In this document: positions 8,044 through 15,468 of the stretch, one piece after another
Position numbering within the stretch: position 1 is the first letter of the stretch
How the letters are laid out: each line of letters begins with the position of its first letter
Source of the DNA: DUOA01 sp012839095
Lineage (GTDB): Bacteria; Bacillota; Clostridia; Caldicoprobacterales; DTU083
Direction: 5' to 3'
NCBI GenBank assembly: GCA_050951505.1
Contig: JBMNJE010000007.1
Location: 1-44,264, forward strand
Length of the DNA stretch: 44,264 nt
Translations under genes and position numbers: made by a program
The notes under the pieces: model-generated
Seen by the model: the letters and a program-made list of their open reading frames with translations, nothing else
What the model was told of the DNA's origin: nothing
Database searches by the model: none

Positions 8044-8389
8044 ACAGCTCAATCAAACCAAAACTGATTTGCAAGGCTTCATCCACCGATTTCATTATGT
8101 CGGGGGAGAGATAGCCAATCTTTTCCTTAAGCCGTTTTTTATCTATTGTGCGAATCTGCTCCAGTAAAATTACCGAATCCTTTGGCAGCCCGTAATCTTC
8201 GGCGCATATCTCCACATGAGTGGGCAGTTTCCCCTTGTTAATCTGGGAGGTAATTGCTGCGATGATAACCGTAGGGCTGTATTTGTTGCCAATGTCGTTC
8301 TGGACTATCAGCACCGGCCGTACACCACCCTGTTCGGAGCCCACCACAGGGCTCAGATCAGCGTAGTAAATTTCTCCTCTTCTGACCAT
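8042..8389 (-). CDS. ndoA: MazF/NdoA mRNA interferase toxin
   Basis: Toxin endoribonuclease of 115 residues, the length of Bacillus subtilis NdoA (EndoA), which cleaves mRNA at a short U-rich site. The family core is intact: RRGEIYYADLSPVVGSEQGG, R24 in GVRPVLIVQND and T47 in AAIT, the pair needed for cleavage. C-terminal VDEALQISFGLI is also typical. It lies 3 bases after the antitoxin gene. As in Bacilli, the pair sits among housekeeping genes and is probably a chromosomal stress module. Confidence 0.97.
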   Translation of the reverse strand: MVRRGEIYYADLSPVVGSEQGGVRPVLIVQNDIGNKYSPTVIIAAITSQINKGKLPTHVEICAEDYGLPKDSVILLEQIRTIDKKRLKEKIGYLSPDIMKSVDEALQISFGLIEL

Positions 8390-8392
8390 ATT

Positions 8393-8668
8393 CTATTCAC
8401 ACTCCGATAAGATGGCCTCATAGACTTCCAAGGACACCATATCCGATTTCATGCCGACTTCCGTCAGCTCGGCATTGATTCTGGCCATTTCCTCGTAGCC
8501 TTTCTTCATTTTCTCTCTTATTTCCAGTCTATGTCTTTCCCTGATATAAAGTTTCATTGCTTCCCGAATAAATTCACTTCTGTTTTTCTTTTCAATAGCT
8601 ACGATCTCGTCCACTTCTCTTAAAAGACTATCAGGCAAGCTTACCAGAATTTTCTTCAACTCAGCCAC
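8393..8668 (-). CDS. ndoAI: MazE/NdoAI ribbon-helix-helix antitoxin
   Basis: CopG-type antitoxin of 91 residues from the GTG at 8668, preferred because AGGAGG stands 8 bases before it; an upstream in-frame GTG at 8677 overlaps that site. The N-terminal strand KKILVSLPDSLL and helix pair EVDEIVAIEKKNRSEFIREAMKLYI form the DNA-binding ribbon-helix-helix (about 1-47). The charged C-terminal tail should wrap MazF. The pair is expected to autoregulate. Confidence 0.93.
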   Translation of the reverse strand: MAELKKILVSLPDSLLREVDEIVAIEKKNRSEFIREAMKLYIRERHRLEIREKMKKGYEEMARINAELTEVGMKSDMVSLEVYEAILSECE

Positions 8669-8843
8669 AGAGGGCACCTCCTATAATACAAACAATCTTA
8701 TACACAGATTTCCCCAATAGTATATTCTATAAGCAGCGGAAAAATCCTCTATGCAAATTCTGCCACTTATGCCTTCGCCGGCAGTACTGTGATTATCACG
8801 ATAATGCAGTGTTTATAATGCCTATAAATAAGGAAAATCCCCC

Positions 8844-10538
8844 TTATGCCTCACCACGAAGCTGCATAAAGACAAGGGGTATGGCATCTATGATGTCTCC
8901 TGCCAGCATACCCGTCTCCCCCAGCTTAGCGGAAGCCTGATCTCCTGCCCGGCCATGGATATAGCATCCCAGAACTGCTGCTTCAAAGGGCGGATAACCC
9001 TGGGCAATCATAGATGCAATCATGCCGGTGAGAACATCGCCGCTGCCTCCTTTGGCCATGCCTGCGTTGCCCGATGCATTTATATACACCCTGCCCTCGG
9101 GGCTTGCGACAACAGAGGCCGCACCTTTCAGAAGGACAATGCAGCCATATTGGTCTGCAAGCCGGGCAGCCGCTTCTATCGGCTGATTCATTATATCCTC
9201 CACTTTCCAGCCTGTCATGCGGGAAAGTTCTCCCGGGTGGGGGGTAACAACCACGGGAGCAGTATGGGCTGAAAGCAGATTCATATCCTTTGATATATGA
9301 TTCAGGCCATCTGCGTCTATTACTATGGGTATATTAAACCTGCCCAAAATATTCCTCAATATTTCAAGAACACCGGATTTTTTTCCGCAGCCAGGACCGA
9401 AGGCAAGTACATCCTTATCCTGAAGCAGCTCCGTTACATCTTTAAGGGACTCGGTAACCAGATGGCCTTCACCCCTGTCCTCCAGCGGAAAGGTCATAAC
9501 TTCCGTCAGTTTTTGCTCCATGATCGGGTTTAGTGAAGCCGGAATTCCCAGGGTAACCAGCCCCGCTCCCGTACGCTGGGCTGCCAGGGATGTCAGGTGG
9601 GCAGCCCCGGTAAGACCCGGAGAGCCGGCAATAACAGCAACCTTGCCAAAGGTGCCCTTGTGGCCGTCCCGGGGACGGGGCTTCAGCATTTGTGCTGCTA
9701 CCTCATCGTTTATGGTAAACATGTCAGTCTTTACACTTTGTGCACTGTCTGTCGGAAGGCTGATTGGGACTACATGCACCTGTCCGGAAAACTCCCTTCC
9801 CGGAAACAGGAGATGACCGGGTTTTAAATACCCATAGGCAACCGTATGGCATGCCCGGACGGCCGATCCCATAACCTTACCGGTTTCCCCGTTTATGCCT
9901 GACGGAATGTCCACCGACACAACCGGTTTTCCGGACTGGTTGACGGCATCAATGGAAGCAGCATACAAGCCGGTAACAGGCCTGTCCAGCCCGGTTCCAA
10001 ATAATGCATCTATGACAAGATCGGATTCATGAAGAAGGGGAAGTGATTGGGCCAGATCCTCATCTTTTTTCAACCAGTGGATTTGGAGCGGAGTTGTTTG
10101 AGTCTGTACCGCTTTGTTTTGCAGGTTATTCAGGTTTCTGTCACCTGCGACTTCTTCCTGCAGGATATTCAGTAAGTTCAGCGCGGAATTTTCCTGCCTG
10201 GAATTCGGCTGATGAACTTCCAGTGCCTGAAGTGCCCTCAGGTTAATCTCTGCATCACCGCGGGGTTTTCTGCCATCTTCGCTGATTATCAGAACGGTAG
10301 TCCGGTATCCCCTCAGAAAGAGGTGTCTGGCAATGGCCAGGCCGTCACCTCCGTTATTGCCGCATCCGGCTAAAATAAGTGCATGGGTAATCTTTTTGGG
10401 TTCCAAAGGAAAATACTTCAGTATTACCTGCACAGTCTGCAGAGCGGCATTTTCCATGAGGACAATACCCGGAATGTTAAACTCCTCGATGGCTCTCTGG
10501 TCAATTCTTCTCATCTGTGAAGGGGTAACCACAAACAT
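8844..10538 (-). CDS. nnr: Bifunctional NAD(P)H-hydrate epimerase/dehydratase
   Basis: Repairs damaged NAD(P)H hydrates: the N-terminal NnrE part (about 1-255) epimerises and the C-terminal NnrD part (about 275-560) dehydrates using ADP. Visible motifs are GCGNNGGDGLAIARHL, DALFGTGLDRPVTG and DIPSGINGETG in NnrE, and KGTFGKVAVIAGSPGLTGAAHL, TPHPGELSRMTG, LLKGAASVV and GGSGDVLTGMIA in NnrD. At 564 residues it is longer than usual (about 500-520) because of an Asn/Gln-rich insertion at about residues 108-150 between the two NnrE motifs. GAGGTGA precedes the ATG. It follows acpS by 11 bases, the usual acpS-nnr pairing. Confidence 0.96.
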   Translation of the reverse strand: MFVVTPSQMRRIDQRAIEEFNIPGIVLMENAALQTVQVILKYFPLEPKKITHALILAGCGNNGGDGLAIARHLFLRGYRTTVLIISEDGRKPRGDAEINLRALQALEVHQPNSRQENSALNLLNILQEEVAGDRNLNNLQNKAVQTQTTPLQIHWLKKDEDLAQSLPLLHESDLVIDALFGTGLDRPVTGLYAASIDAVNQSGKPVVSVDIPSGINGETGKVMGSAVRACHTVAYGYLKPGHLLFPGREFSGQVHVVPISLPTDSAQSVKTDMFTINDEVAAQMLKPRPRDGHKGTFGKVAVIAGSPGLTGAAHLTSLAAQRTGAGLVTLGIPASLNPIMEQKLTEVMTFPLEDRGEGHLVTESLKDVTELLQDKDVLAFGPGCGKKSGVLEILRNILGRFNIPIVIDADGLNHISKDMNLLSAHTAPVVVTPHPGELSRMTGWKVEDIMNQPIEAAARLADQYGCIVLLKGAASVVASPEGRVYINASGNAGMAKGGSGDVLTGMIASMIAQGYPPFEAAVLGCYIHGRAGDQASAKLGETGMLAGDIIDAIPLVFMQLRGEA

Positions 10539-10549
10539 GCTTCGTCACC

Positions 10550-11080
10550 TCAATCCGTTCCTTCATCATTACAGGCGGGCTCTACTTCTTCATCCTTGCC
10601 ATTGCCGACGGTTTCTCCTTCTGCACTCTCACCACAGCTGACGGTTTCTCCTTCTACAGCATCGTCATTGCCGACGGTCGCACCTTCTCCAGTCTCATCA
10701 AAGCCAACGGGCTCTCCTTCTATAATTGCCTGAGCGGCAGCCAATTCCTTCAAATGTGTGATGGATACATGTACATGCCTGCCCCCCATGTCCTTCATTC
10801 GCTTTAGGGCAGCGCCGTGCAGCCTGGCATAAGGCTTTCCTCGCCCGTTCCGAAGGATTTCTATTTCCTTCCACCTGACAGCACCAAAGCCTGTCCCCAG
10901 TGCCTTGGATACCGCTTCCTTGGCAGCAAAGATTCCCGCTGCCGACTGGGCATTTCCGTTACGGGAGCTTAAATACTTTTGTTCTTCAGAAGTGTAGACC
11001 TTATCTATAAACCTGGGATTCTTTAGAGACTTTTTTACCCTGGCCGTTTCAATCATATCCAGCCCGATTCCAAGTATCAC
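10550..11080 (-). CDS. acpS: Holo-[acyl-carrier-protein] synthase with a repeat tail
   Basis: Transfers phosphopantetheine from CoA to acyl carrier protein. The catalytic core (1-120) has GIGLDMIE with the metal Asp, FAAKEAVSKALGTGF with the metal Glu, and the end strand VHVSITHLKELAAAQAII. AcpS normally stops near residue 120-125, but here about 55 more residues follow, made of five 11-residue acidic repeats (see the repeat entry). The start is a GTG with AAGGCGGG 6 bases before it. It is the first gene of an acpS-nnr pair. The core should be functional; the tail has no known role. Confidence 0.93.
   Translation of the reverse strand: MILGIGLDMIETARVKKSLKNPRFIDKVYTSEEQKYLSSRNGNAQSAAGIFAAKEAVSKALGTGFGAVRWKEIEILRNGRGKPYARLHGAALKRMKDMGGRHVHVSITHLKELAAAQAIIEGEPVGFDETGEGATVGNDDAVEGETVSCGESAEGETVGNGKDEEVEPACNDEGTD
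10556..10720 (-). repeat. Five 33-bp in-frame repeats at the end of acpS
   Basis: The sequence GACGGTTTCTCCTTCT and close variants recur at exactly 33-base steps (10607, 10640, 10673, 10706). In protein, residues 121-175 divide into five 11-mers: EGEPVGFDETG, EGATVGNDDAV, EGETVSCGESA, EGETVGNGKDE and EVEPACNDEGT. This looks like a tandem expansion of a once short C-terminus. It is predicted acidic and disordered. Confidence 0.85.
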
Positions 11081-11246
11081 CTGTTTCCCGCCTTTTCTTA
11101 GTGGTTTTCATATTTTTAATCATACCACATAACTGGTCATAATTCTGCAAACATTCAGAAGCAATGTTATTGGAAATTAATGGTGTTGCCCACCATTGCC
11201 GGAGAAATATCTCAGGGATTTTCAGATAAAAAATTCAATAAAAAGG

Positions 11247-11274
11247 TTTACAATTTTTAAGTATGTGTTAAAAT
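11247..11274 (+). promoter_or_regulatory. Promoter of the antisense antitoxin RNA
   Basis: Plus-strand TTTACA (11247-11252), a 16-base spacer and TAAAAT (11269-11274). Transcription would begin near 11281 and run toward the 3' end of the toxin gene. Confidence 0.6.
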
Positions 11275-11280
11275 ATAAGT

Positions 11281-11377
11281 GAACGTAACTGAAAACCGCA
11301 TTAGGTGCGGTTGCCTTACAGGGTTATAACATTAAGTTAATCACCCATGCATGGCCGTGCAGGGTGATTATTTTTTA
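11281..11377 (+). ncRNA. Predicted antisense antitoxin RNA (about 97 nt)
   Basis: A short plus-strand RNA is implied by a promoter at 11247-11274 and an intrinsic terminator made of AATCACCC (11339-11346), an inner TGCA pair, GGGTGATT (11362-11369) and ATTTTTTATC. It has a 5' hairpin AACCGCA-TTAGG-TGCGGTT (11294-11312). It overlaps the last codons and the 3' untranslated part of the minus-strand toxin gene, the geometry of the txpA-RatA type I pairs. Pairing over about 80 bases would block the toxin mRNA or trigger its decay. The RNA is inferred from signals only. Confidence 0.62.
11294..11312 (-). terminator. Terminator-like hairpin of the toxin mRNA
   Basis: Minus-strand stem AACCGCA/TGCGGTT with a 5-base loop, followed by TTC. 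It lies 55 bases after the toxin stop codon. The same hairpin is the 5' stem of the antisense RNA on the other strand. Confidence 0.5.
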
Positions 11378-11457
11378 TCATCCAAATAGGAGATAAGCGA
11401 TATTAACAGCAATCCAAACGATATCATTAACGACAACGATTGAAATATTGTTAGCAT
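11368..11457 (-). CDS. Small holin-like type I toxin
   Basis: A 29-residue hydrophobic peptide beginning MLTIFQSLSLMISFG, with one predicted membrane span (about 5-25) and a charged end DDKK. The pattern (M-x-x-F-x-x-L-x-L-M-I-x-F-G-x-L then Lys-rich end) is that of the putative holin-like toxin family (Hol_Tox, TxpA/BsrG-like membrane peptides). AAAGGAGGTG stands 7 bases before the ATG, a very strong site. An upstream CCTCCTT can pair with AAGGAGG, which would hide the site, as known for type I toxin mRNAs. It has its own promoter and a convergent antisense RNA. It is probably inner-membrane-acting and toxic when overproduced. Confidence 0.78.
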   Translation of the reverse strand: MLTIFQSLSLMISFGLLLISLISYLDDKK

Positions 11458-11538
11458 ATCGCAGCACCTCCTTTCTCCTTTGTAAGATCAAGGAGGCAAC
11501 CACACCCTGACATATCCAATTACCTTCACTATAACCAA

Positions 11539-11567
11539 ATTATACCATATGAAAACCACTTGCTCAA
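11539..11567 (-). promoter_or_regulatory. Promoter of the type I toxin mRNA
   Basis: Minus-strand TTGAGC (11562-11567), a 17-base spacer and perfect TATAAT (11539-11544). The leader is about 75 bases and contains the anti-ribosome-site CCTCCTT before the toxin ATG. Confidence 0.75.
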
Positions 11568-11665
11568 TACTAAAGAAAACTAAGTTTAAGGCCAAAGTGA
11601 AATTTTATAACTGAAGAACGGTCTCAGCTTCCTGATAATTTCGGAATAGAAAATTGTTTATTATT

Positions 11666-12538
11666 TCAGAAAGGCAGCAGTTCTCTTTCTGCTTCCTCAG
11701 TAAGCAGTGCTCCGTATTCACTGACTGAAAACACTTCAGCAAAACGGATGGACTTGCCTCTTTCACCATAACGCTCAATCAGCTTTTTACGGTATTTAAT
11801 GGCCGGTATCGCTTCCCTGTACTCAGACACGACCCCGATTTGCTTGCTCTGCAGAATGGACTCATCAATCTGACCATCCTCAGGCAGCCTGGGCTGGCGC
11901 AGCCACTCAAAACGGGCATCAGGATCTTCGGGTACGGTATCCAAAGTACCCAGGGTATAAGGAAGCCATTCGAAAACCTGCGACTCATGACAAGCCAGCA
12001 TGCGATATTTGTCTTCGATGACATCATCTATATCCACAGCCACTTCAGCTTCAAAAGGCGGATTCTTAAAGCCGTCATAAAAATGAAGAATCACAGGCAT
12101 TTTTTTCATTGCAGGTGCATCTGGACAGAAGTTGGGAACAATCAGCAGATAGGAAGCGTCCTGCACCAGCAGTGAAGCATTTCGATGGTCCGGATGATAG
12201 TCATTGGGACGGCAGCAGAAAATAATATCCGGGTTGAACTCACGGATGGCGCGAACCAGGCGCTTTCGCGTTTCTATGTCAGCTGTGAGCTCACAGTCGT
12301 ATATGTCCCAGACATCGTACTCTATGCCGGCCAGCCTGGCTACAGCCTGGGTCTCCTTCAGACGGCGAGCAGCCACATCCTCCGGGCTCATCTCATGATG
12401 GCCTCCCCTGCCGTCCACCAGGGACAGGAATTTAACCTGATGCCCGGCCCTGGCATATTTTAACGCGAGCCCGCCGCAGCGTATATCACAATCGTCCGGA
12501 TGAGCTCCAATCATCATGGCGCGAATAGGCCTATTCAA
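11666..12538 (-). CDS. PIG-L family deacetylase
   Basis: LmbE-like zinc-dependent N-deacetylase fold of about 290 residues. The metal motif AHPDD sits at the N-terminus, DGRGGHH follows, and HPDHR with the third metal ligand is mid-protein. Family members remove acetyl groups from N-acetylglucosamine-type substrates (for example in bacillithiol synthesis or glycan turnover); the substrate here is unknown. The proposed start is the TTG at 12538, since AGGAGG stands 8 bases before it; an upstream ATG at 12565 would add nine residues and swallow that site. It is downstream of aroC but separated by 119 bases and may be transcribed separately. Confidence 0.88.
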   Translation of the reverse strand: MNRPIRAMMIGAHPDDCDIRCGGLALKYARAGHQVKFLSLVDGRGGHHEMSPEDVAARRLKETQAVARLAGIEYDVWDIYDCELTADIETRKRLVRAIREFNPDIIFCCRPNDYHPDHRNASLLVQDASYLLIVPNFCPDAPAMKKMPVILHFYDGFKNPPFEAEVAVDIDDVIEDKYRMLACHESQVFEWLPYTLGTLDTVPEDPDARFEWLRQPRLPEDGQIDESILQSKQIGVVSEYREAIPAIKYRKKLIERYGERGKSIRFAEVFSVSEYGALLTEEAERELLPF

Positions 12539-12657
12539 TTGAATAACCTCCTCAGTTTCTTTCATCTATAGCATTAATTGGCTTATGTGCTATGTCTTGT
12601 ATTGTATATTCCATATAACATCTCATAGATTAGCTGATTATCCTGTTCCAACCATTC

Positions 12658-13758
12658 TTATGTAAGAGCTTTCTTAATAAGATCCATCCTGGACAGGATG
12701 CGCTGAAAGAGGTAATCCACCAGGGTGATGGCAGTCATGGCCTCTACCACAATGACTGCCCGGGGGACAATAATGGGATCATGTCTGCCTTCAATCTGAA
12801 TTTCAACATTATTCCCCTCTTTATCAACAGTCTTTTGTTTTGCATGAATGGATGAAGTCGGCTTGAAAGCAGCCCGAAAAACAATGGGAAAACCTTCGCT
12901 GATTCCACCTGTAATTCCGCCTGCATGATTGGTAAGCTTATGCAGCCTGCCTTCTTCATCGTACCTGAATTCATCGTTATTATAGGAACCAGGCATCTTT
13001 GATGCAGCAAAACCGCTTCCTACTTCGAAGCCTTTAACCGCACCTATGGAGACTATAGCTCTGGCAAGAACCGCATCCAGCTTTTCAAATACCGGCTCGC
13101 CCACGCCGCTGGGCAGCCCCTCTATCAGGCATTCAACCACGCCGCCTGCGGAATCCTCGGCTTCCTTCCGCTTATGGAGCAGGGCCTCCGCCCGGACAGC
13201 CGCCTCCTTATCGGGCATGGCAAGAAAGTTTCTGTATATCTCATCATGGTCAAAGCGGCTTCTGTCAATTTCCACATCCCCAATGGAAAGGGTATAGGCG
13301 GTTATCTGAACCCCTAATTCTTTGAGTATCTTTTTTGCTACAGCTCCCGCTGCCACCCGCGCTGCCGTTTCCCGGCCGGAAGAACGTCCGCCTCCACGGT
13401 AATCACGAAAGCCATACTTTTGATCATAGGTATAATCGGCATGTCCGGGCCTGTATATTTTGGATATTTCCGAATAGTCATAAGGCCTTTGATTGGTGTT
13501 ATAAAGGATAAGTGAGATGGGCGTTCCGGTGGTGCGTCCTTCAAAAACCCCGGATAGAATTTCGATCTTATCGCTTTCCTTGCGGGGAGTTGAAAAGGGG
13601 GATTGGCCAGGCCTTCTCCTGTCCAAGTCTTTCTGTATGTCTTCCTCTGACAGGGGAATTCCGGCAGGGCAGCCGTCAATAACCACACCCAGGCCTTTTC
13701 CATGGGATTCACCCCAGGTTGCTATACTGAAATTCTTACCCATAATGGAACCGGACAT
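12658..13758 (-). CDS. aroC: Chorismate synthase
   Basis: Last step of the shikimate pathway: 5-enolpyruvylshikimate 3-phosphate to chorismate, using reduced FMN. It has 366 residues from the ATG at 13758, with GGAG 9 bases before it. Family signatures are GESHGKGLGVVIDGCPAG, RRRPGQSPFSTPRKESD, RPGHADYTYDQKYGFRDYRGGGRSSGRE (split here as HADYTYDQKYG and GGRSSGRETAARVAAGA) and the FMN-site NHAGGITGGISEG. No other aromatic-pathway gene is adjacent. Confidence 0.97.
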   Translation of the reverse strand: MSGSIMGKNFSIATWGESHGKGLGVVIDGCPAGIPLSEEDIQKDLDRRRPGQSPFSTPRKESDKIEILSGVFEGRTTGTPISLILYNTNQRPYDYSEISKIYRPGHADYTYDQKYGFRDYRGGGRSSGRETAARVAAGAVAKKILKELGVQITAYTLSIGDVEIDRSRFDHDEIYRNFLAMPDKEAAVRAEALLHKRKEAEDSAGGVVECLIEGLPSGVGEPVFEKLDAVLARAIVSIGAVKGFEVGSGFAASKMPGSYNNDEFRYDEEGRLHKLTNHAGGITGGISEGFPIVFRAAFKPTSSIHAKQKTVDKEGNNVEIQIEGRHDPIIVPRAVIVVEAMTAITLVDYLFQRILSRMDLIKKALT

Positions 13759-13833
13759 CGCTCTCACTCCAATTTGCAGCTTTTACAAATTGTAGCATGA
13801 ATGATGTCCGGCAGGCAAGCATTTAGGAGCCAG

Positions 13834-14004
13834 TTAATCATTATAAACAATTACTTTTATTGCTTCCTGTGTGCTGTCGGCAGCAACACGGAATGCATCT
13901 TCAGCCTTGCTTAATGGAAAACGATGGGTGATTAGATCATCCGAAATGATTCTGCCGTCTGCCAGCCACTGGATAATTAAAATCATAGTTAACAGTGCAA
14001 GAGT
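13834..14004 (-). pseudogene. C-terminal remnant of a zinc-type alcohol dehydrogenase
   Basis: About 55 codons ending in TAA carry IIQWLADGRI, DDLITHRFPLSKAEDAFRVA and ADSTQEAIKVIVYND. This is the closing segment of medium-chain zinc dehydrogenases (sorbitol/threonine dehydrogenase type), where it closes the substrate domain. The frame is cut upstream by TGA at 14005-14007. In another frame just upstream, NSCTVNYDF may be the preceding family residues, pointing to a frameshift plus a large deletion. There is no start or ribosome site. It lies at the 3' end of the lct operon. Confidence 0.75.
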
Positions 14005-14091
14005 TCATTATTGAAGCATTCACAAAATTTATTCAGACACTGTCAAATAAAATCTGCTTTCCTGCACTTTATCCGACCACCTTGCCCGGAT

Positions 14092-15468
14092 TTAAGATGT
14101 TTTTGGGATCAAAAACTTTTTAATCCCTCGCATTAAGACATCTGGGTATCTCCTATAGACTCCTCTCAAGTAAGGAATTTTTGCATGGCCTATCCCATGC
14201 TCTCCTGATACCTGCCCGTCCAGCTCTATGGCTTTTTCATACAGGGCTTTCATAATTTCTTTGCATTTTGTCTTCCAAGTTTCATCGTCCAAATCATCCT
14301 TACACAGATACACATGGATATTTCCATCCCCTGCATGTCCGAAGCTCCTTATTCTGACTCCGTACTTTTTCTCCAATGTGTTAACATACCTGACATACTC
14401 TGCAATTTTATTCCTTGGTACAACAACATCACATTCATCCATAGATGGTGTGGAGCTTTTTATTGCTTCCAAAAAAGCACCTCTTGGTCCCCAAATGGAC
14501 TCCTGACGCTCTTCGGTGTCTGAAATGAATACATCAACCGCCCCTGCCTCAAGACAGATATCTGCCACTTCCTCATATATATTCTCTATTTCCTCCCTGG
14601 ATGTTCCGTCAAATGAAAGCAGAAGGTATGCGTCCGATGATTTGTCAGGAAATTTCTTTCCCAGGTATTCTTCTGCTGCCTCTATTACTTCCTTCTGCAT
14701 GAATTCTATAGCTGTCGGCACGGTTTTTGATTTTATTATCTTCGGCACAGTATCTATACAGCTGTCCAGATCTCTGAAAGGCACCAGCAGGCTTATCACT
14801 TCCTTGGGTGCCGGGATTAACTTTAGCATTATTTCGGTTACGATGCCTAAAGTACCCTCGGAACCTATCATAAGGTCCTTGAGGCTGTAGCCTGAGCTGT
14901 TCTTAGTGGTTCTGCTTCCTAACTTAACAATTTCACCGCTTGGCAGAACAACAGTCAGTGCCATGACATAGTCTCTTGTGACTCCGTATTTTACAGCCCT
15001 CATGCCCCCTGCATTTGTCATTATGTTTCCGCCGATGGTAGCGCTTTTTTCGCCGGGATCCGGGGGATACAGCAGGTCTTTCTCATTTACGGCCTTTATT
15101 AAATCCATCAGAAGGACTCCCGGCTCAACCGTTACAGTTAAGTTTTCTTCATCCAGCTCCAGTATCCTGTTCATTTTAGCAAGTGACAGCAGAATTCCCC
15201 TATAGATGGGAACAGCTCCGCCACACAGCCCCGTTCCTGATCCCCTTGGTGTTACAGGAATGCTATTCTCATATGCGTATTTCATAACAGCGGAGACTTC
15301 TTCTGTGCTGACTGCTTCTACCACTGCCTCAGGCATATAGTACCCGTACTCAGGCATCTCGTCATGGCTGTAGTCTTCATTGATTTCTTCCCAGGCATGT
15401 ACCCTTTCGGACGAGCAAATGCCTTTCAAATTATCTACATCTGCATTTGTCAGTTTTTTATACTGCAT
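14092..15468 (-). CDS. lctD: FAD-linked lactate dehydrogenase (LctD/GlcD type), C-terminus frameshifted
   Basis: FAD-binding oxidase oxidising lactate (or a related 2-hydroxyacid) and passing electrons to the adjacent Etf. FAD motifs are PRGSGTGLCGGAVP, EKSATIGGNIMTNAGGM and GSEGTLGIVTE; metal/active-site His lie in FGHAGDGNIHVY and GEHGIGHAKIPYL. It overlaps the lctC stop by 11 bases, so translation is coupled. The last residues read GIKKFLIPKTS, but in the -1 frame the same DNA reads the family ending FDPKNILNPGKVVG, with a stop at 14069-14071. One A missing from the A-run near 14125 explains this. Either the gene is damaged at its last 20 residues or the base is an assembly error. Confidence 0.9.
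   Translation of the reverse strand: MQYKKLTNADVDNLKGICSSERVHAWEEINEDYSHDEMPEYGYYMPEAVVEAVSTEEVSAVMKYAYENSIPVTPRGSGTGLCGGAVPIYRGILLSLAKMNRILELDEENLTVTVEPGVLLMDLIKAVNEKDLLYPPDPGEKSATIGGNIMTNAGGMRAVKYGVTRDYVMALTVVLPSGEIVKLGSRTTKNSSGYSLKDLMIGSEGTLGIVTEIMLKLIPAPKEVISLLVPFRDLDSCIDTVPKIIKSKTVPTAIEFMQKEVIEAAEEYLGKKFPDKSSDAYLLLSFDGTSREEIENIYEEVADICLEAGAVDVFISDTEERQESIWGPRGAFLEAIKSSTPSMDECDVVVPRNKIAEYVRYVNTLEKKYGVRIRSFGHAGDGNIHVYLCKDDLDDETWKTKCKEIMKALYEKAIELDGQVSGEHGIGHAKIPYLRGVYRRYPDVLMRGIKKFLIPKTS

Noticed and set aside
14110..14135. Programmed -1 frameshift in lctD
   Set aside because: The run in frame is T-AAA-AAG rather than a true A-AAA-AAG slippery heptamer, and no stimulatory hairpin is evident; a missing base is simpler.
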